The notes beneath the pieces are model-generated. The model searched no databases, was not told where the DNA came from, and saw nothing but the letters and a program-made list of their open reading frames with translations. Of a stretch of 64,000 nucleotides of DNA, positions 1 to 7,338 are shown piece by piece; within the stretch, counting starts at the first letter, position 1; every line of letters begins with the position of its first letter. This stretch comes from Roseicyclus sediminis (GTDB lineage: Bacteria; Pseudomonadota; Alphaproteobacteria; Rhodobacterales; Rhodobacteraceae), in the NCBI RefSeq assembly GCF_025515305.1, contig NZ_JAOPHT010000004.1, positions 287,226 through 351,225 on the forward strand, in the 5' to 3' direction. A program made the position numbers and the translations under genes.

Positions 1-1492
1 GGTCCTTCACGTCGGCGCGGGGTTCGGGGCGGCCCTCGGTCTCGGGATGCCCGTTCACCGTGATGTCGGCGATATAGGTCAGGATGCGCGTCGCCCGGTC
101 CCTGCGAGGCTTGAAATCGAACAGCTCGGGCGTGTCGTCGATGAACTTGGTCGTATACTGGTAATTCAGGAAGGTCGGGTGCTTCAGCAGGTTTTCGACG
201 AAGGCGATGTTCGTCGAGACGCCGCGGATGCGGAACTCGCGCAGCGCACGGTCCATCCGCGCGATCGCGGCCTCGGGCGTCGGCGCCCAGGCTGTCACCT
301 TCTCCAGCAGCGAGTCGTAGTAGCGCGTGATGACGGCGCCCGAATAGGCCGTGCCGCCGTCAAGGCGGATGCCCATGCCCGTGGCGCCCCGGTAGGCCGT
401 GATGCGCCCGTAGTCGGGGATGAAGTTGTTCGTCGGATCCTCGGTGGTGATCCGGCACTGGATCGCGTGGCCGTCGAGCTTCACGTCGTACTGGCTGGCG
501 ATCCCGGTGGCCTCCACCAGCGACTTGCCCTCGGTGATGAGGATCTGAGCGCGCACGATGTCGATGCCGGTGACCTCCTCGGTCACGGTGTGCTCGACCT
601 GCACGCGGGGGTTCACCTCGATGAAGTAGAAGTCGCCCGAATCCATGTCCATCAGGAACTCGACCGTGCCCGCGCACTGGTAGTTCACATGCTCGCAGAT
701 CTTCTTGCCCAGCAGGCACAGCTCCTCGCGCTGGGTCTCGGAGAGGTAGGGGGCGGGCGCGCGCTCCACGACCTTCTGGTTGCGCCGCTGCACCGAGCAG
801 TCGCGCTCGTAGAGGTGGTAGATGTTGCCATGGCTGTCGCCGAGGATCTGCACCTCCACGTGGCGGGCGCGAAGGATCATCTTCTCGAGGTAGCCCTCGC
901 CGTTGCCGAAGGCGGCCTCGGCCTCGCGCCGGCCCTCGCGCACCTTCTCCTCCAGCTCCTCGGGCTTCATGATCGGCCGCATGCCCCTGCCGCCACCGCC
1001 CCAGGAGGCCTTCAGCATCAGAGGATAGCCGATCTCCGCGGCCTCCTTCGCGATGGCCTTCATGTCCTCGCCGAGAACTTCGGTCGCCGGGATCACCGGC
1101 ACACCCGCCTCGATCGCGACGCGGCGCGCGCTGGCCTTGTCGCCGAGCGCGCGCATCGTCTCGGCCTTCGGCCCGATGAAGGCGATACCCGCGGCCTCGC
1201 AGGCATCCACGAAGGACGGGTTCTCGGACAGCAGGCCATAGCCCGGGTGGATCGCATCCGCCCCGCACATCTTGGCCACGCGGATGATCTCGGGGATGGA
1301 GAGATAGGCCGCGACGGGGCCCAGCCCCTCGCCGATCTTGTAGGCCTCGTCCGCCTTGAAGCGGTGGAGGCTCAGCTTGTCCTCCTCGGCGTAGACCGCG
1401 ACCGTCCGCTTGCCCAGTTCGTTGGCCGCCCGCATGACGCGGATCGCGATTTCACCACGGTTGGCGATCAGGATCTTCTTGAACTCGGGCAT
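1..1492 (-). CDS. pyc: Pyruvate carboxylase, N-terminal part (cut by window edge)
   Basis: This is the biotin-carboxylase half of pyruvate carboxylase, which carboxylates biotin with ATP and bicarbonate so that oxaloacetate can be made from pyruvate. The 497 visible codons start MPEFKKILIANRGEIAIRV, the classic biotin carboxylase N-terminus. An ATP-grasp glycine loop (GGGGRG, residues 165-170) and the EVNPRVQVEHTVTEE segment follow. The last visible part (KFIDDTPELF, then RDRATRILTYIADITVNGHP) is typical of pyruvate carboxylase and not of the acetyl- or propionyl-CoA carboxylase subunits. The ATG at 1492 is preceded by AAGGGAG. The carboxyltransferase and biotin-carrier domains lie beyond position 1. 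Confidence 0.92.
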   Translation of the reverse strand, partial: MPEFKKILIANRGEIAIRVMRAANELGKRTVAVYAEEDKLSLHRFKADEAYKIGEGLGPVAAYLSIPEIIRVAKMCGADAIHPGYGLLSENPSFVDACEAAGIAFIGPKAETMRALGDKASARRVAIEAGVPVIPATEVLGEDMKAIAKEAAEIGYPLMLKASWGGGGRGMRPIMKPEELEEKVREGRREAEAAFGNGEGYLEKMILRARHVEVQILGDSHGNIYHLYERDCSVQRRNQKVVERAPAPYLSETQREELCLLGKKICEHVNYQCAGTVEFLMDMDSGDFYFIEVNPRVQVEHTVTEEVTGIDIVRAQILITEGKSLVEATGIASQYDVKLDGHAIQCRITTEDPTNNFIPDYGRITAYRGATGMGIRLDGGTAYSGAVITRYYDSLLEKVTAWAPTPEAAIARMDRALREFRIRGVSTNIAFVENLLKHPTFLNYQYTTKFIDDTPELFDFKPRRDRATRILTYIADITVNGHPETEGRPEPRADVKD

Positions 1493-1573
1493 GACGTACG
1501 AGGCTCCCTTTCGCGGATGCAGAATCCTTAGGGCGACGGGGGGCGGCCTGCAACCGGAAGCTGTGCCGCAGGA

Positions 1574-2719
1574 TCAAGTACCGGGCATCAGCCGCCCTTG
1601 CAGATCACCCAGCCGCGCCGCCCCGATCTGCGCCATGTTCGACGCCATGTCCTTTTCCAGCATGTCATGGAGATGCGCGGGCCCCTCGCGCCCCAGCGCG
1701 CCGAGCGCATAATGCCAGGCCCGGCCCATCATCACGAAATCCGCCCCCGTCGCCAGAGCCCTGAGGATGTCGAGCCCGCCCTCTATCCCGCTGTCGAGGA
1801 TGAGGGGCAGGGCGGTCGCGGCCCGGATCTCGGGCAGGACGTCGAGCGCCGCCGGCGCCCCGTCGAACTGCCGCCCCGCATGGTTCGACACCCAGACGGC
1901 GTCCACCCCCTCGGCCTCGGCCCGCGCCGCAACGTCCGCCTCCAGCACGCCCTTCAGGATGAAGGGGCCGTCCCAGGCCTCGCGCAGCGCCCGCACGTAG
2001 TCCCAGTCGGGCGCCGCCCGCAGCAGGTAGCCCACATGAGCCGTCGAGGGCAGGCGGCCCAGCTTCTCCTGGTCGGCATAGCTGTCCATCAGCCGCATCC
2101 GCGGCATGCCCGTGGCCTGGATCCCCAGCGCCCAGGCCGGGCAGCGCGCCACCTGCAGCGCCAGCCGCGGCGTCAGGCGCGGCGGCTGCACGAGGCCCCC
2201 GCGGGTCTGCCGCTCGCGACGCGAGGCCGCGGGCACGTCCACGGTCAGGACCAGCGTGTGAAAGCCCGCCCCCCTGGCGCGCGCGAGCATGTCGTCGCGA
2301 ATGCCGGGATCGCGCGGCGGATACATCTGGAACCATCCCTGGTCGCCCTGCACGCCCTTCAGGTCCTCCGGCGTCCGCGTCGCCACGGTCGACAGGCCAT
2401 AGGGAATGCCCGCCTTGGCCGCATGGCGCGCAAGCAGCGTCTCCGCCTCGGGCCAGATCAGTCCCGACATGCCCAGCGGCGATATGCCGAAGGGCACGGG
2501 GTAGGCCCGCCCGAGAAACTCGGTCGCCAGTTCCGGCTTGATCTCGCCGCGCAGCGCGGCGGGCCGGAACAGCACCCGGTCGAAGGCCGCGCGGTTGCGC
2601 GCGGTCACGCTCTCCGAGCCGGTGGCGCTGTCGAGATACTCCCAGACGAAATGCGGAATCCGCGCTTTCGCGCGCGCCTTCAGGTCGGAAATCGCGGGAT
2701 ATTTTGCGTGCAGGTCCAT
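1574..2719 (-). CDS. lldD: FMN-dependent alpha-hydroxy-acid dehydrogenase (L-lactate dehydrogenase LldD type)
   Basis: A 381-residue flavoenzyme of the glycolate oxidase/L-lactate dehydrogenase family, which oxidises 2-hydroxy acids to 2-oxo acids with FMN. Visible family marks are the N-terminal HFVWEYLDSATGSE segment, WFQMYPPRD, the active-site signature SNHAGRQFDG with the base histidine, and the phosphate-binding LDSGIEGGLDILRAL plus GADFVMMGRAW stretch. The chosen ATG at 2719 gives the usual family start (MDLHAKYPAISDLK). The open frame continues upstream, and a GTG three codons earlier is also possible because the ribosome site is weak. The substrate cannot be read from the sequence, so lactate is an inference. 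It lies 81 bp downstream of pyc on the same strand. Confidence 0.85.
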   Translation of the reverse strand: MDLHAKYPAISDLKARAKARIPHFVWEYLDSATGSESVTARNRAAFDRVLFRPAALRGEIKPELATEFLGRAYPVPFGISPLGMSGLIWPEAETLLARHAAKAGIPYGLSTVATRTPEDLKGVQGDQGWFQMYPPRDPGIRDDMLARARGAGFHTLVLTVDVPAASRRERQTRGGLVQPPRLTPRLALQVARCPAWALGIQATGMPRMRLMDSYADQEKLGRLPSTAHVGYLLRAAPDWDYVRALREAWDGPFILKGVLEADVAARAEAEGVDAVWVSNHAGRQFDGAPAALDVLPEIRAATALPLILDSGIEGGLDILRALATGADFVMMGRAWHYALGALGREGPAHLHDMLEKDMASNMAQIGAARLGDLQGRLMPGT

Positions 2720-2882
2720 GAGGCGCACAAAAGCGCTGTCGCGCGCCCCTTGTCCAGCCTCTCCCGCCGCCCCGCCTTCATCTTTCTCCAAATACGCAAA
2801 AGCGGCATGTGCCCTCCCGCGCCAACGGAACAATCTGCGAACAAACCTTTAATCGCCCCGCATTCCGCCCTATGGTCACGCC

Positions 2883-5318
2883 ATGAGCAGTTACGACGAT
2901 TCCGAGGCGTTCGAGGCCGCCTCCGCCCTCTCGCTCTCCGCCCGCGCCATGGCGTCGCGGCCGCGGCCCTATCTCGACGGGCTCAACCCGGCCCAGGCGG
3001 AGGCGGTGCAGCGGCTCGACGGCCCCGTCCTGATGCTCGCGGGCGCGGGCACCGGCAAGACCCGGGCGCTGACCGCCCGGATCGCGCATCTTCTGTCCAC
3101 AGGCACCGCGCGCCCCAACGAGATCCTCGCGGTGACCTTCACCAACAAGGCCGCGCGCGAGATGAAGAACCGCGTGGGCGCGCTTCTCGGCCAGCCGGCC
3201 GAGGGGATGCCCTGGCTCGGAACCTTCCACGCGATCTGCGTGAAACTCCTGCGCCGCCACGCCGAACTCGTGGGGCTGAAGTCCAACTTCACCATCCTCG
3301 ACACCGACGACCAGGTGCGGCTGATGAAGCAGCTGATCGTCGCCGCCGACATCGACGAGAAACGCTGGCCCGCCCGCCAGCTCGCCTCGATCATCGACGG
3401 CTGGAAGAACCGCGCGCTGACGCCCGAGAAGCTTCCGGCCGCCGAGGCGGGCGCCTTCAACGGCCGGGGACCCGCGCTCTACGCTGAATACCAGCAGCGC
3501 CTGAAGGAACTGAACGCCGTCGATTTCGGCGACCTGCTGCTGCATGTCATCCGCATCTTCCAGGAAAACGGCGACCTGCTCGCGCAGTACCAGCGCTGGT
3601 TCCGCTACGTGCTCGTGGACGAGTACCAGGATACCAACGTCGCGCAGTATCTCTGGCTGCGCCTGCTTGCGCAGGGCCACAACAACATCTGCTGCGTCGG
3701 CGACGACGACCAGTCGATCTACGGCTGGCGCGGGGCCGAGGTCGGCAACATCCTGCGCTTCGAGAAGGATTTCCCGGGCGCGCACGTGGTGCGGCTGGAA
3801 CAGAACTACCGCTCCACCGGGCATATCCTGGCCGCTGCGTCCGGCGTGATCGCGGCAAACAGGGACCGGCTTGGCAAGACGCTCTGGACCGACGGCGAGG
3901 ACGGCGAGAAGGTCCGCCTGATCGGCCACTGGGACGGCGAGGAGGAGGCGCGCTGGGTCGGCGAGGAGATCGAGGCGATGGCCCGCGGCACCCGCGGCAT
4001 GGACCCGATCTCCCCCGACGGCATCGCCATCCTCGTCCGCGCCTCCCACCAGATGCGCGCCTTCGAGGACCGGTTCCTGACCATCGGCATGCCCTACCGC
4101 GTCATCGGCGGCCCCCGCTTCTACGAGCGGATGGAGATCCGGGACGCCATGGCCTACTTCCGGCTCGTCGTTTCCCCCGAGGACGACCTCGCCTTCGAGC
4201 GGATCGTCAACACGCCCAAGCGCGGCCTCGGCGACAAGGCGGTTCAGACGATCCAGCGCATGGCGCGGTCGAACGGGGTCAGTCTCGTCGAAGGCGCGCG
4301 CCTTGTGATCGAGACCGGCGCGCTGGGCGGCAAGGGAGCGAAGGAGCTTCGCATATTCCTCGAGGGTCTCGCCCGCTGGCGCGGCATGATGGCCGGCGCG
4401 GTCGCCGCCGCCTCCGACGACCTGATCGAGGACCTCGGCGCGGGCGACAAGCTGTCCCACGTGGAGCTTGCCGAGGTGATCCTCGACGAGTCCGGCTACA
4501 CCGCGATGTGGCAGAACGACAAGACGCCCGAGGCGCCGGGGCGGCTCGAGAACCTCAAGGAACTCGTCAAGGCGCTGGAGGAATTCGAGAACCTGCAGGG
4601 CTTCCTCGAACACGTCTCGCTCATCATGGACAACGAGCAGGACGACCAGGAGCCGAAGGTCACGCTGATGACCCTCCATGCCGCCAAGGGCCTGGAGTTT
4701 CCCGCCGTCTTCCTGCCGGGCTGGGAGGACGGGCTTTTCCCCTCTCAGCGCTCGATGGACGAGACCGGCATGAAGGGCCTCGAGGAGGAACGGCGACTGG
4801 CCTATGTCGGCATCACGCGTGCCGAGAAGGTCTGCACGATCTCCTTCGCCGGCAACCGCCGCGTCTATGGGCAATGGCAGAGCCAGATGCCCTCGCGTTT
4901 CATCGACGAGTTGCCCGGCGAGCATGTGGAGGTCCTGACGCCCCCGGGCCTTTACGGGCATACCGGCGGCATGGCGGCCACTGCGAGCCCGGTTTCGCAG
5001 GTGATGCGCGGCTCGGACCTGCACGAGAAGGCCGCGCGCGCGGATGTCTACAACTCGCCCGGATGGAAGCGGCTGCAGGAGAACCAGGGCCGCTTCGGCC
5101 TGCGCCAGCCCTCCGAATCGCGCGGCATCACCATCGACGCCGAGGCGGTGAGCGTGTTTTCGCCGGGCGACCGGGTGTTCCACCAGAAATTCGGCTACGG
5201 CACTGTAATGACAGTGGAAGGCGACAAATTGGGCGTGGCCTTCGACAAGGCGGGGGACAAGCATATCGTCGGCCGCTTCCTCGTTTCCGCCGATGCGGCG
5301 GGCGACGTTCCCTTCTGA
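2883..5318 (+). CDS. uvrD: ATP-dependent DNA helicase UvrD/PcrA
   Basis: An 811-residue superfamily 1A 3'-5' DNA helicase acting in nucleotide-excision and mismatch repair. Walker A is AGAGTGKT (residues 53-60), followed by VTFTNKAAREM (motif Ia), Walker B VDEYQDTN, motif III VGDDDQSIYGWRGA, LEQNYRST (motif IV), VTLMTLHAAKGLEF (motif V) and AYVGITRAE (motif VI). The C-terminus carries the Tudor-like segment VFHQKFGYGTV...GVAFDKAG known to contact RNA polymerase in this family. About 30 extra residues precede the helicase core. No strong Shine-Dalgarno is visible before 2883, so a slightly later start such as the in-frame ATG for MASRPRPY is possible. It is divergent from lldD. Confidence 0.95.
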   Translation: MSSYDDSEAFEAASALSLSARAMASRPRPYLDGLNPAQAEAVQRLDGPVLMLAGAGTGKTRALTARIAHLLSTGTARPNEILAVTFTNKAAREMKNRVGALLGQPAEGMPWLGTFHAICVKLLRRHAELVGLKSNFTILDTDDQVRLMKQLIVAADIDEKRWPARQLASIIDGWKNRALTPEKLPAAEAGAFNGRGPALYAEYQQRLKELNAVDFGDLLLHVIRIFQENGDLLAQYQRWFRYVLVDEYQDTNVAQYLWLRLLAQGHNNICCVGDDDQSIYGWRGAEVGNILRFEKDFPGAHVVRLEQNYRSTGHILAAASGVIAANRDRLGKTLWTDGEDGEKVRLIGHWDGEEEARWVGEEIEAMARGTRGMDPISPDGIAILVRASHQMRAFEDRFLTIGMPYRVIGGPRFYERMEIRDAMAYFRLVVSPEDDLAFERIVNTPKRGLGDKAVQTIQRMARSNGVSLVEGARLVIETGALGGKGAKELRIFLEGLARWRGMMAGAVAAASDDLIEDLGAGDKLSHVELAEVILDESGYTAMWQNDKTPEAPGRLENLKELVKALEEFENLQGFLEHVSLIMDNEQDDQEPKVTLMTLHAAKGLEFPAVFLPGWEDGLFPSQRSMDETGMKGLEEERRLAYVGITRAEKVCTISFAGNRRVYGQWQSQMPSRFIDELPGEHVEVLTPPGLYGHTGGMAATASPVSQVMRGSDLHEKAARADVYNSPGWKRLQENQGRFGLRQPSESRGITIDAEAVSVFSPGDRVFHQKFGYGTVMTVEGDKLGVAFDKAGDKHIVGRFLVSADAAGDVPF

Positions 5319-5339
5319 AGGTTTCAAGACTGTAATTTT

Positions 5340-5369
5340 CGCGTGATCCGGGGTATGAACCCTCACGCG
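5340..5369. repeat. Bulged inverted repeat after uvrD
   Basis: CGCGTGA at 5340-5346 pairs with TCACGCG at 5363-5369, and GGGT (5351-5354) pairs with ACCC (5359-5362) around an ATGA loop. This gives an 11-bp stem with a 4-nt bulge. It lies 21 bp after the uvrD stop and 59 bp before the next start. No U-run follows on either strand, so it is either a weak terminator or an operator/leader structure for the gene at 5429. Confidence 0.4.
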
Positions 5370-5428
5370 ACACCGCATCGGAAAAAGGGGAGGGGCCGGG
5401 ATACCGGTCCGTCCAAGGGAGGATCCCG

Positions 5429-5725
5429 ATGAAGACGCTGATCTACGAACCCGACGCCAGTCGGGCGCGGGGCCATGCTGCCCTGCTTGCCGAAGACGCC
5501 AGCGACATCGAGGTGGCACGCAGCCTCGCGCAGGCGCGGCTCATGCTGCTGAACGACAGGTACGACCGGCTCGCGCTCCGGCGCGGGGCAGGGGCGGCGC
5601 GCGCGCTGCTCGGGGCTGCGCGGGCGTCGAATCCCGATTGCGTCATGGTCGATCTCGGCTCTATGCGGGCGCGGCCGGTTTCGGGCCCCGCAGTGGCGGC
5701 AGTGCCCGCTACCGAAGCGCGCTGA
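5429..5725 (+). CDS. Small degenerate response-regulator receiver-like protein
   Basis: A 98-residue protein with a good ribosome site (AGGGAGG before the ATG). Its first half (MKTLIYEPDASRARGHAALL, then EVARSLAQARLMLLNDRYDRLAL) follows the beta1-alpha1-beta2-alpha2-beta3 pattern of CheY-like receivers, with the acidic EPD pair at the end of beta1. The usual phospho-acceptor aspartate at the end of beta3 is not apparent: the segment reads YDRLALRRGAG. The C-terminal half is Ala/Arg-rich with a second short hydrophobic strand (NPDCVMVDLGS). It may be a truncated or non-phosphorylated receiver, or the resemblance may be superficial. Its 3' end overlaps the convergent LysE gene by 17 bp. Confidence 0.5.
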   Translation: MKTLIYEPDASRARGHAALLAEDASDIEVARSLAQARLMLLNDRYDRLALRRGAGAARALLGAARASNPDCVMVDLGSMRARPVSGPAVAAVPATEAR

Positions 5726-6308
5726 ACATCGGCCAGAGCGAGGCCACCAGGAGCAGAGCCATCGTCACGTTGAAGGCCCTGAGCCGCCCAGGCGCCTCGA
5801 GCCAGCGGCGGATCTGCGTGCCGCCCCAGGCCCAGACCGTCACCGAGGGAAGGTTCACGGCGGCGAATGCCAGCGCGACGGCGACGGCGTCCCATGCCTC
5901 CTGCCCCGTGTTGTAGTTGGTCTGCGCGTAGATCGCCATGTACCAAGCCTTCGGGTTCACCCACTGGAAGCCTGCCGCCTGCAGGAAGGTGAAGGGCCGG
6001 CCCGCGGCCTGCCCCTCGCGCGGCGGGGCGGCGTTGGCGATGCGCCAGGCGAGCCACAGGAGATAGCCGGCGCAGGCCACCATCAGCGCGGTGCGCAGCC
6101 AGGGCAGCGCCGCGAAGACCCCGATCAGGCCAAGTCCCACGAGCGCCACCATAACGGCGTGGCCAACCGAGATGCCGAGCATGTGCGGCACCGTCCGCCT
6201 CAACCCGAAATTGGCGCCCGACGCGAGCAGCATGATGTTGTTCGGCCCCGGCGTCACGGAGGACGCGAAGGCGAAGAGGAGAAGGGCGGCGAGGATGTCG
6301 ATGGTCAT
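5709..6308 (-). CDS. LysE/RhtB family amino-acid exporter
   Basis: A 199-residue inner-membrane protein with about six hydrophobic segments and the family signature at the N-terminus (FASSVTPGPNNIMLLASGANFG), followed by MLGISVGHAVMV and the GFQWVNPKAWYMA motif. Members export basic or neutral amino acids or homoserine lactones; the substrate here is not readable. The ATG at 6308 gives the standard short N-terminus, although the open frame continues 47 codons further upstream. It is divergent from an Lrp/AsnC gene with 73 bp between the start codons, a common arrangement in which the regulator controls the exporter. Confidence 0.85.
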   Translation of the reverse strand: MTIDILAALLLFAFASSVTPGPNNIMLLASGANFGLRRTVPHMLGISVGHAVMVALVGLGLIGVFAALPWLRTALMVACAGYLLWLAWRIANAAPPREGQAAGRPFTFLQAAGFQWVNPKAWYMAIYAQTNYNTGQEAWDAVAVALAFAAVNLPSVTVWAWGGTQIRRWLEAPGRLRAFNVTMALLLVASLWPMFSALR

Positions 6309-6349
6309 GGCGCCAACGCTCCCGCTTTCGCCCCCGAATGGAATTGCGA

Positions 6350-6379
6350 ATTGCGCGGCTTTCGCGCTATTTGCGCAAT
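6350..6379. promoter_or_regulatory. Inverted repeat in the LysE/Lrp divergent promoter region
   Basis: ATTGCGC at 6350-6356 is mirrored by GCGCAAT at 6373-6379, with 16 bp between the arms. It ends just before the regulator start and sits in the only space shared by both promoters. It is a plausible binding site for the adjacent Lrp-type regulator; this is inferred from position and symmetry only. Confidence 0.4.
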
Positions 6380-6381
6380 CA

Positions 6382-6834
6382 ATGATGAAAATTGACCAGA
6401 AAGACCGCCAGATATTGCGAGTTCTGGCCCGTGAGGGGCGGATCAGCAACCTCGCGCTGGCCGAGCGTGTCGCGCTCAGCCCCTCGGCGACGCTGCGCCG
6501 AGTGCAGGCGCTGGAGGCGGCGGGGGTGATCGCGGGCTACCGCGCGATGCTGGACCCCGCGAAGATGGGGCAGGGCTTCGTCGCCTATCTCTCGGTGGGG
6601 CTGAAGACGCACACGAAGTCCGCGCAGGCCGCCTTCGAGCAGGCGATGGCGGCGGCGTCCGAGGTCCGGGAATGCCACAACGTTACGGGAAACGTGGAAT
6701 ACCTGTTGCGCGTCGAGGCGGCGGATCTTCCGGCCTATAAGCGCTTCCATACCGATATCCTCGGCGCTCTGCCGCAGGTCTCGACGATCACCACCTATGT
6801 CGTGATCGGCTCGCCCAAGGACGAGCGCAAGTAG
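6382..6834 (+). CDS. Lrp/AsnC family transcriptional regulator
   Basis: A 150-residue regulator with an N-terminal winged helix (IDQKDRQILRVLAREGRISN, then LAERVALSPSATLRRVQALEAAGVI) and a C-terminal RAM/AsnC effector domain (GFVAYLSVGL...EVRECHNVTGNVEYLLRVEA...LGALPQVSTITTYVVI). Two adjacent ATG codons (6382 and 6385) could start it, and neither has a clear ribosome site. Divergence from the LysE gene suggests that it senses an amino acid and controls export. The effector is unknown. Confidence 0.85.
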   Translation: MMKIDQKDRQILRVLAREGRISNLALAERVALSPSATLRRVQALEAAGVIAGYRAMLDPAKMGQGFVAYLSVGLKTHTKSAQAAFEQAMAAASEVRECHNVTGNVEYLLRVEAADLPAYKRFHTDILGALPQVSTITTYVVIGSPKDERK

Positions 6835-6888
6835 GGCGCGGGGCCCGAACCTGTCCTGAAAACCCCGGCCTGCGTCGGCGCCCACGAC

Positions 6889-7029
6889 ATGTGGAGGCGC
6901 GCAACCCTTTGGGAGTCGGTCACGCGGGGCTTCGGCCCGGCGCTGGCGGCGCAGAGGCCCGTGCCCGTGCCGAAGCACGCCGCCGATCCGATGATGTTCG
7001 AGATGGGCGCAGTCGCGATTCCCGACTGA
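6889..7029 (+). CDS. Possible 46-residue small protein, unknown
   Basis: An open frame from ATG 6889 to TGA 7029 encodes MWRRATLWESVTRGFGPALA and then a Pro/Met-rich tail ending GAVAIPD. Third positions are G/C-rich as in the neighbouring genes. No convincing Shine-Dalgarno precedes it and I do not recognise the family. It occupies most of the space between the Lrp gene and the RNA array on the opposite strand. It may be a real small protein or chance. Confidence 0.3.
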   Translation: MWRRATLWESVTRGFGPALAAQRPVPVPKHAADPMMFEMGAVAIPD

Positions 7030-7072
7030 CCGTGCCTCATGTCGCCGCACCGATGCTTTCGACAAAAAAAAT

Positions 7073-7109
7073 GGCGGTGATGCCGAGGGAGGAGGAGGGC
7101 ATCACCGCC
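7073..7109 (-). terminator. Array hairpin 6: cuckoo hairpin doubling as intrinsic terminator
   Basis: A perfect 12-bp stem (arms 7073-7084 and 7098-7109) closes a 13-nt loop carrying CUCCUCCUCCC. On the minus strand it is followed by a U-run (A8 at 7064-7071 on the plus strand). It ends the DUF1127-sRNA transcript. Confidence 0.85.
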
Positions 7110-7117
7110 AGATTTCA

Positions 7118-7140
7118 GCGCCAAAGGGAGGAGGAGGCGC
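7118..7140 (-). ncRNA. Array hairpin 5
   Basis: A 5-bp GC-only stem (7118-7122 with 7136-7140) and a loop with the CCUCCUCCCU motif. It is the shortest stem in the array and lies 8 nt from the terminating hairpin, so the two may form one two-hairpin RNA. Confidence 0.65.
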
Positions 7141-7150
7141 CGATTTGGGT

Positions 7151-7186
7151 GGCGGCGAACCCAAGGGAGGAGGAGGGTTCGCCGCC
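7151..7186 (-). ncRNA. Array hairpin 4
   Basis: A perfect 12-bp stem (GGCGGCGAACCC at 7151-7162 with its complement at 7175-7186) and a 12-nt loop with CCUCCUCCCUU. Confidence 0.75.
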
Positions 7187-7194
7187 GGTCGTCA

Positions 7195-7220
7195 CGGTCC
7201 CAAGGGAGGAGGAGGGACCG
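7195..7220 (-). ncRNA. Array hairpin 3
   Basis: A perfect 7-bp stem (CGGTCCC at 7195-7201 with GGGACCG at 7214-7220) and a 12-nt loop with the anti-Shine-Dalgarno motif. A 33-nt spacer separates it from hairpin 2, the longest gap in the array. Confidence 0.75.
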
Positions 7221-7253
7221 ATCCTTCCCCGGACCTGCGGGCCCGGGATCCTG

Positions 7254-7291
7254 GCGGATGCACCCCAAGGGAGGAGGAGAGATGCACCCGC
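7254..7291 (-). ncRNA. Array hairpin 2 (strand-specific G:U pair)
   Basis: Arms GCGGATGCA (7254-7262) and TGCACCCGC (7283-7291) pair at 8 of 9 positions as DNA. Transcribed from the minus strand, the odd pair becomes a G:U wobble and the 9-bp stem is complete. On the plus strand it would be an A-C mismatch. The loop holds the CCUCCUCCC motif. Confidence 0.7.
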
Positions 7292-7295
7292 AATT

Positions 7296-7328
7296 CCCGC
7301 GACCCCAAGGGAGGAGGGGGCCGTCGGG
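7296..7328 (-). ncRNA. Array hairpin 1 (next to the DUF1127 stop)
   Basis: It begins about 10 nt after the DUF1127 stop codon. On the minus strand it folds as CCCG/CGGG, one bulged A, CGG/UCG (with one G:U pair) and CCCC/GGGG around a loop with the CUCCUCCC motif. Only 4 nt separate it from hairpin 2. Confidence 0.65.
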
Positions 7329-7338
7329 AAATCTCGTT

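Larger units (their letters stand above)
7064..7330 (-). ncRNA. CcsR/cuckoo-type anti-Shine-Dalgarno sRNA array (six hairpins)
   Basis: Six stem-loops follow each other on the minus strand immediately after a DUF1127 gene. Every loop presents the CCUCCUCCC motif, complementary to Shine-Dalgarno sequences. The stem sequences differ completely between units while the loop is constant. Two stems contain G:U pairs that are mismatches when read on the plus strand, which supports transcription of the minus strand. The last hairpin runs into eight U residues, an intrinsic terminator. In R. sphaeroides a DUF1127 gene (ccaF1) is cotranscribed with four such RNAs (CcsR1-4), made under stress from RpoH-type promoters and matured from the joint transcript. 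The same organisation is inferred here, with two additional hairpins or three two-hairpin RNAs. Confidence 0.85.

Noticed and set aside
7085..7320. Evenly repeated AAGGGAGGAGGAG units looking like a CRISPR array or a run of ribosome-binding sites
   Set aside because: The constant part is the loop of hairpins whose flanks are self-complementary. CRISPR arrays have constant repeats with unrelated non-palindromic spacers. Read on the minus strand the motif is anti-Shine-Dalgarno, which fits cuckoo RNAs.
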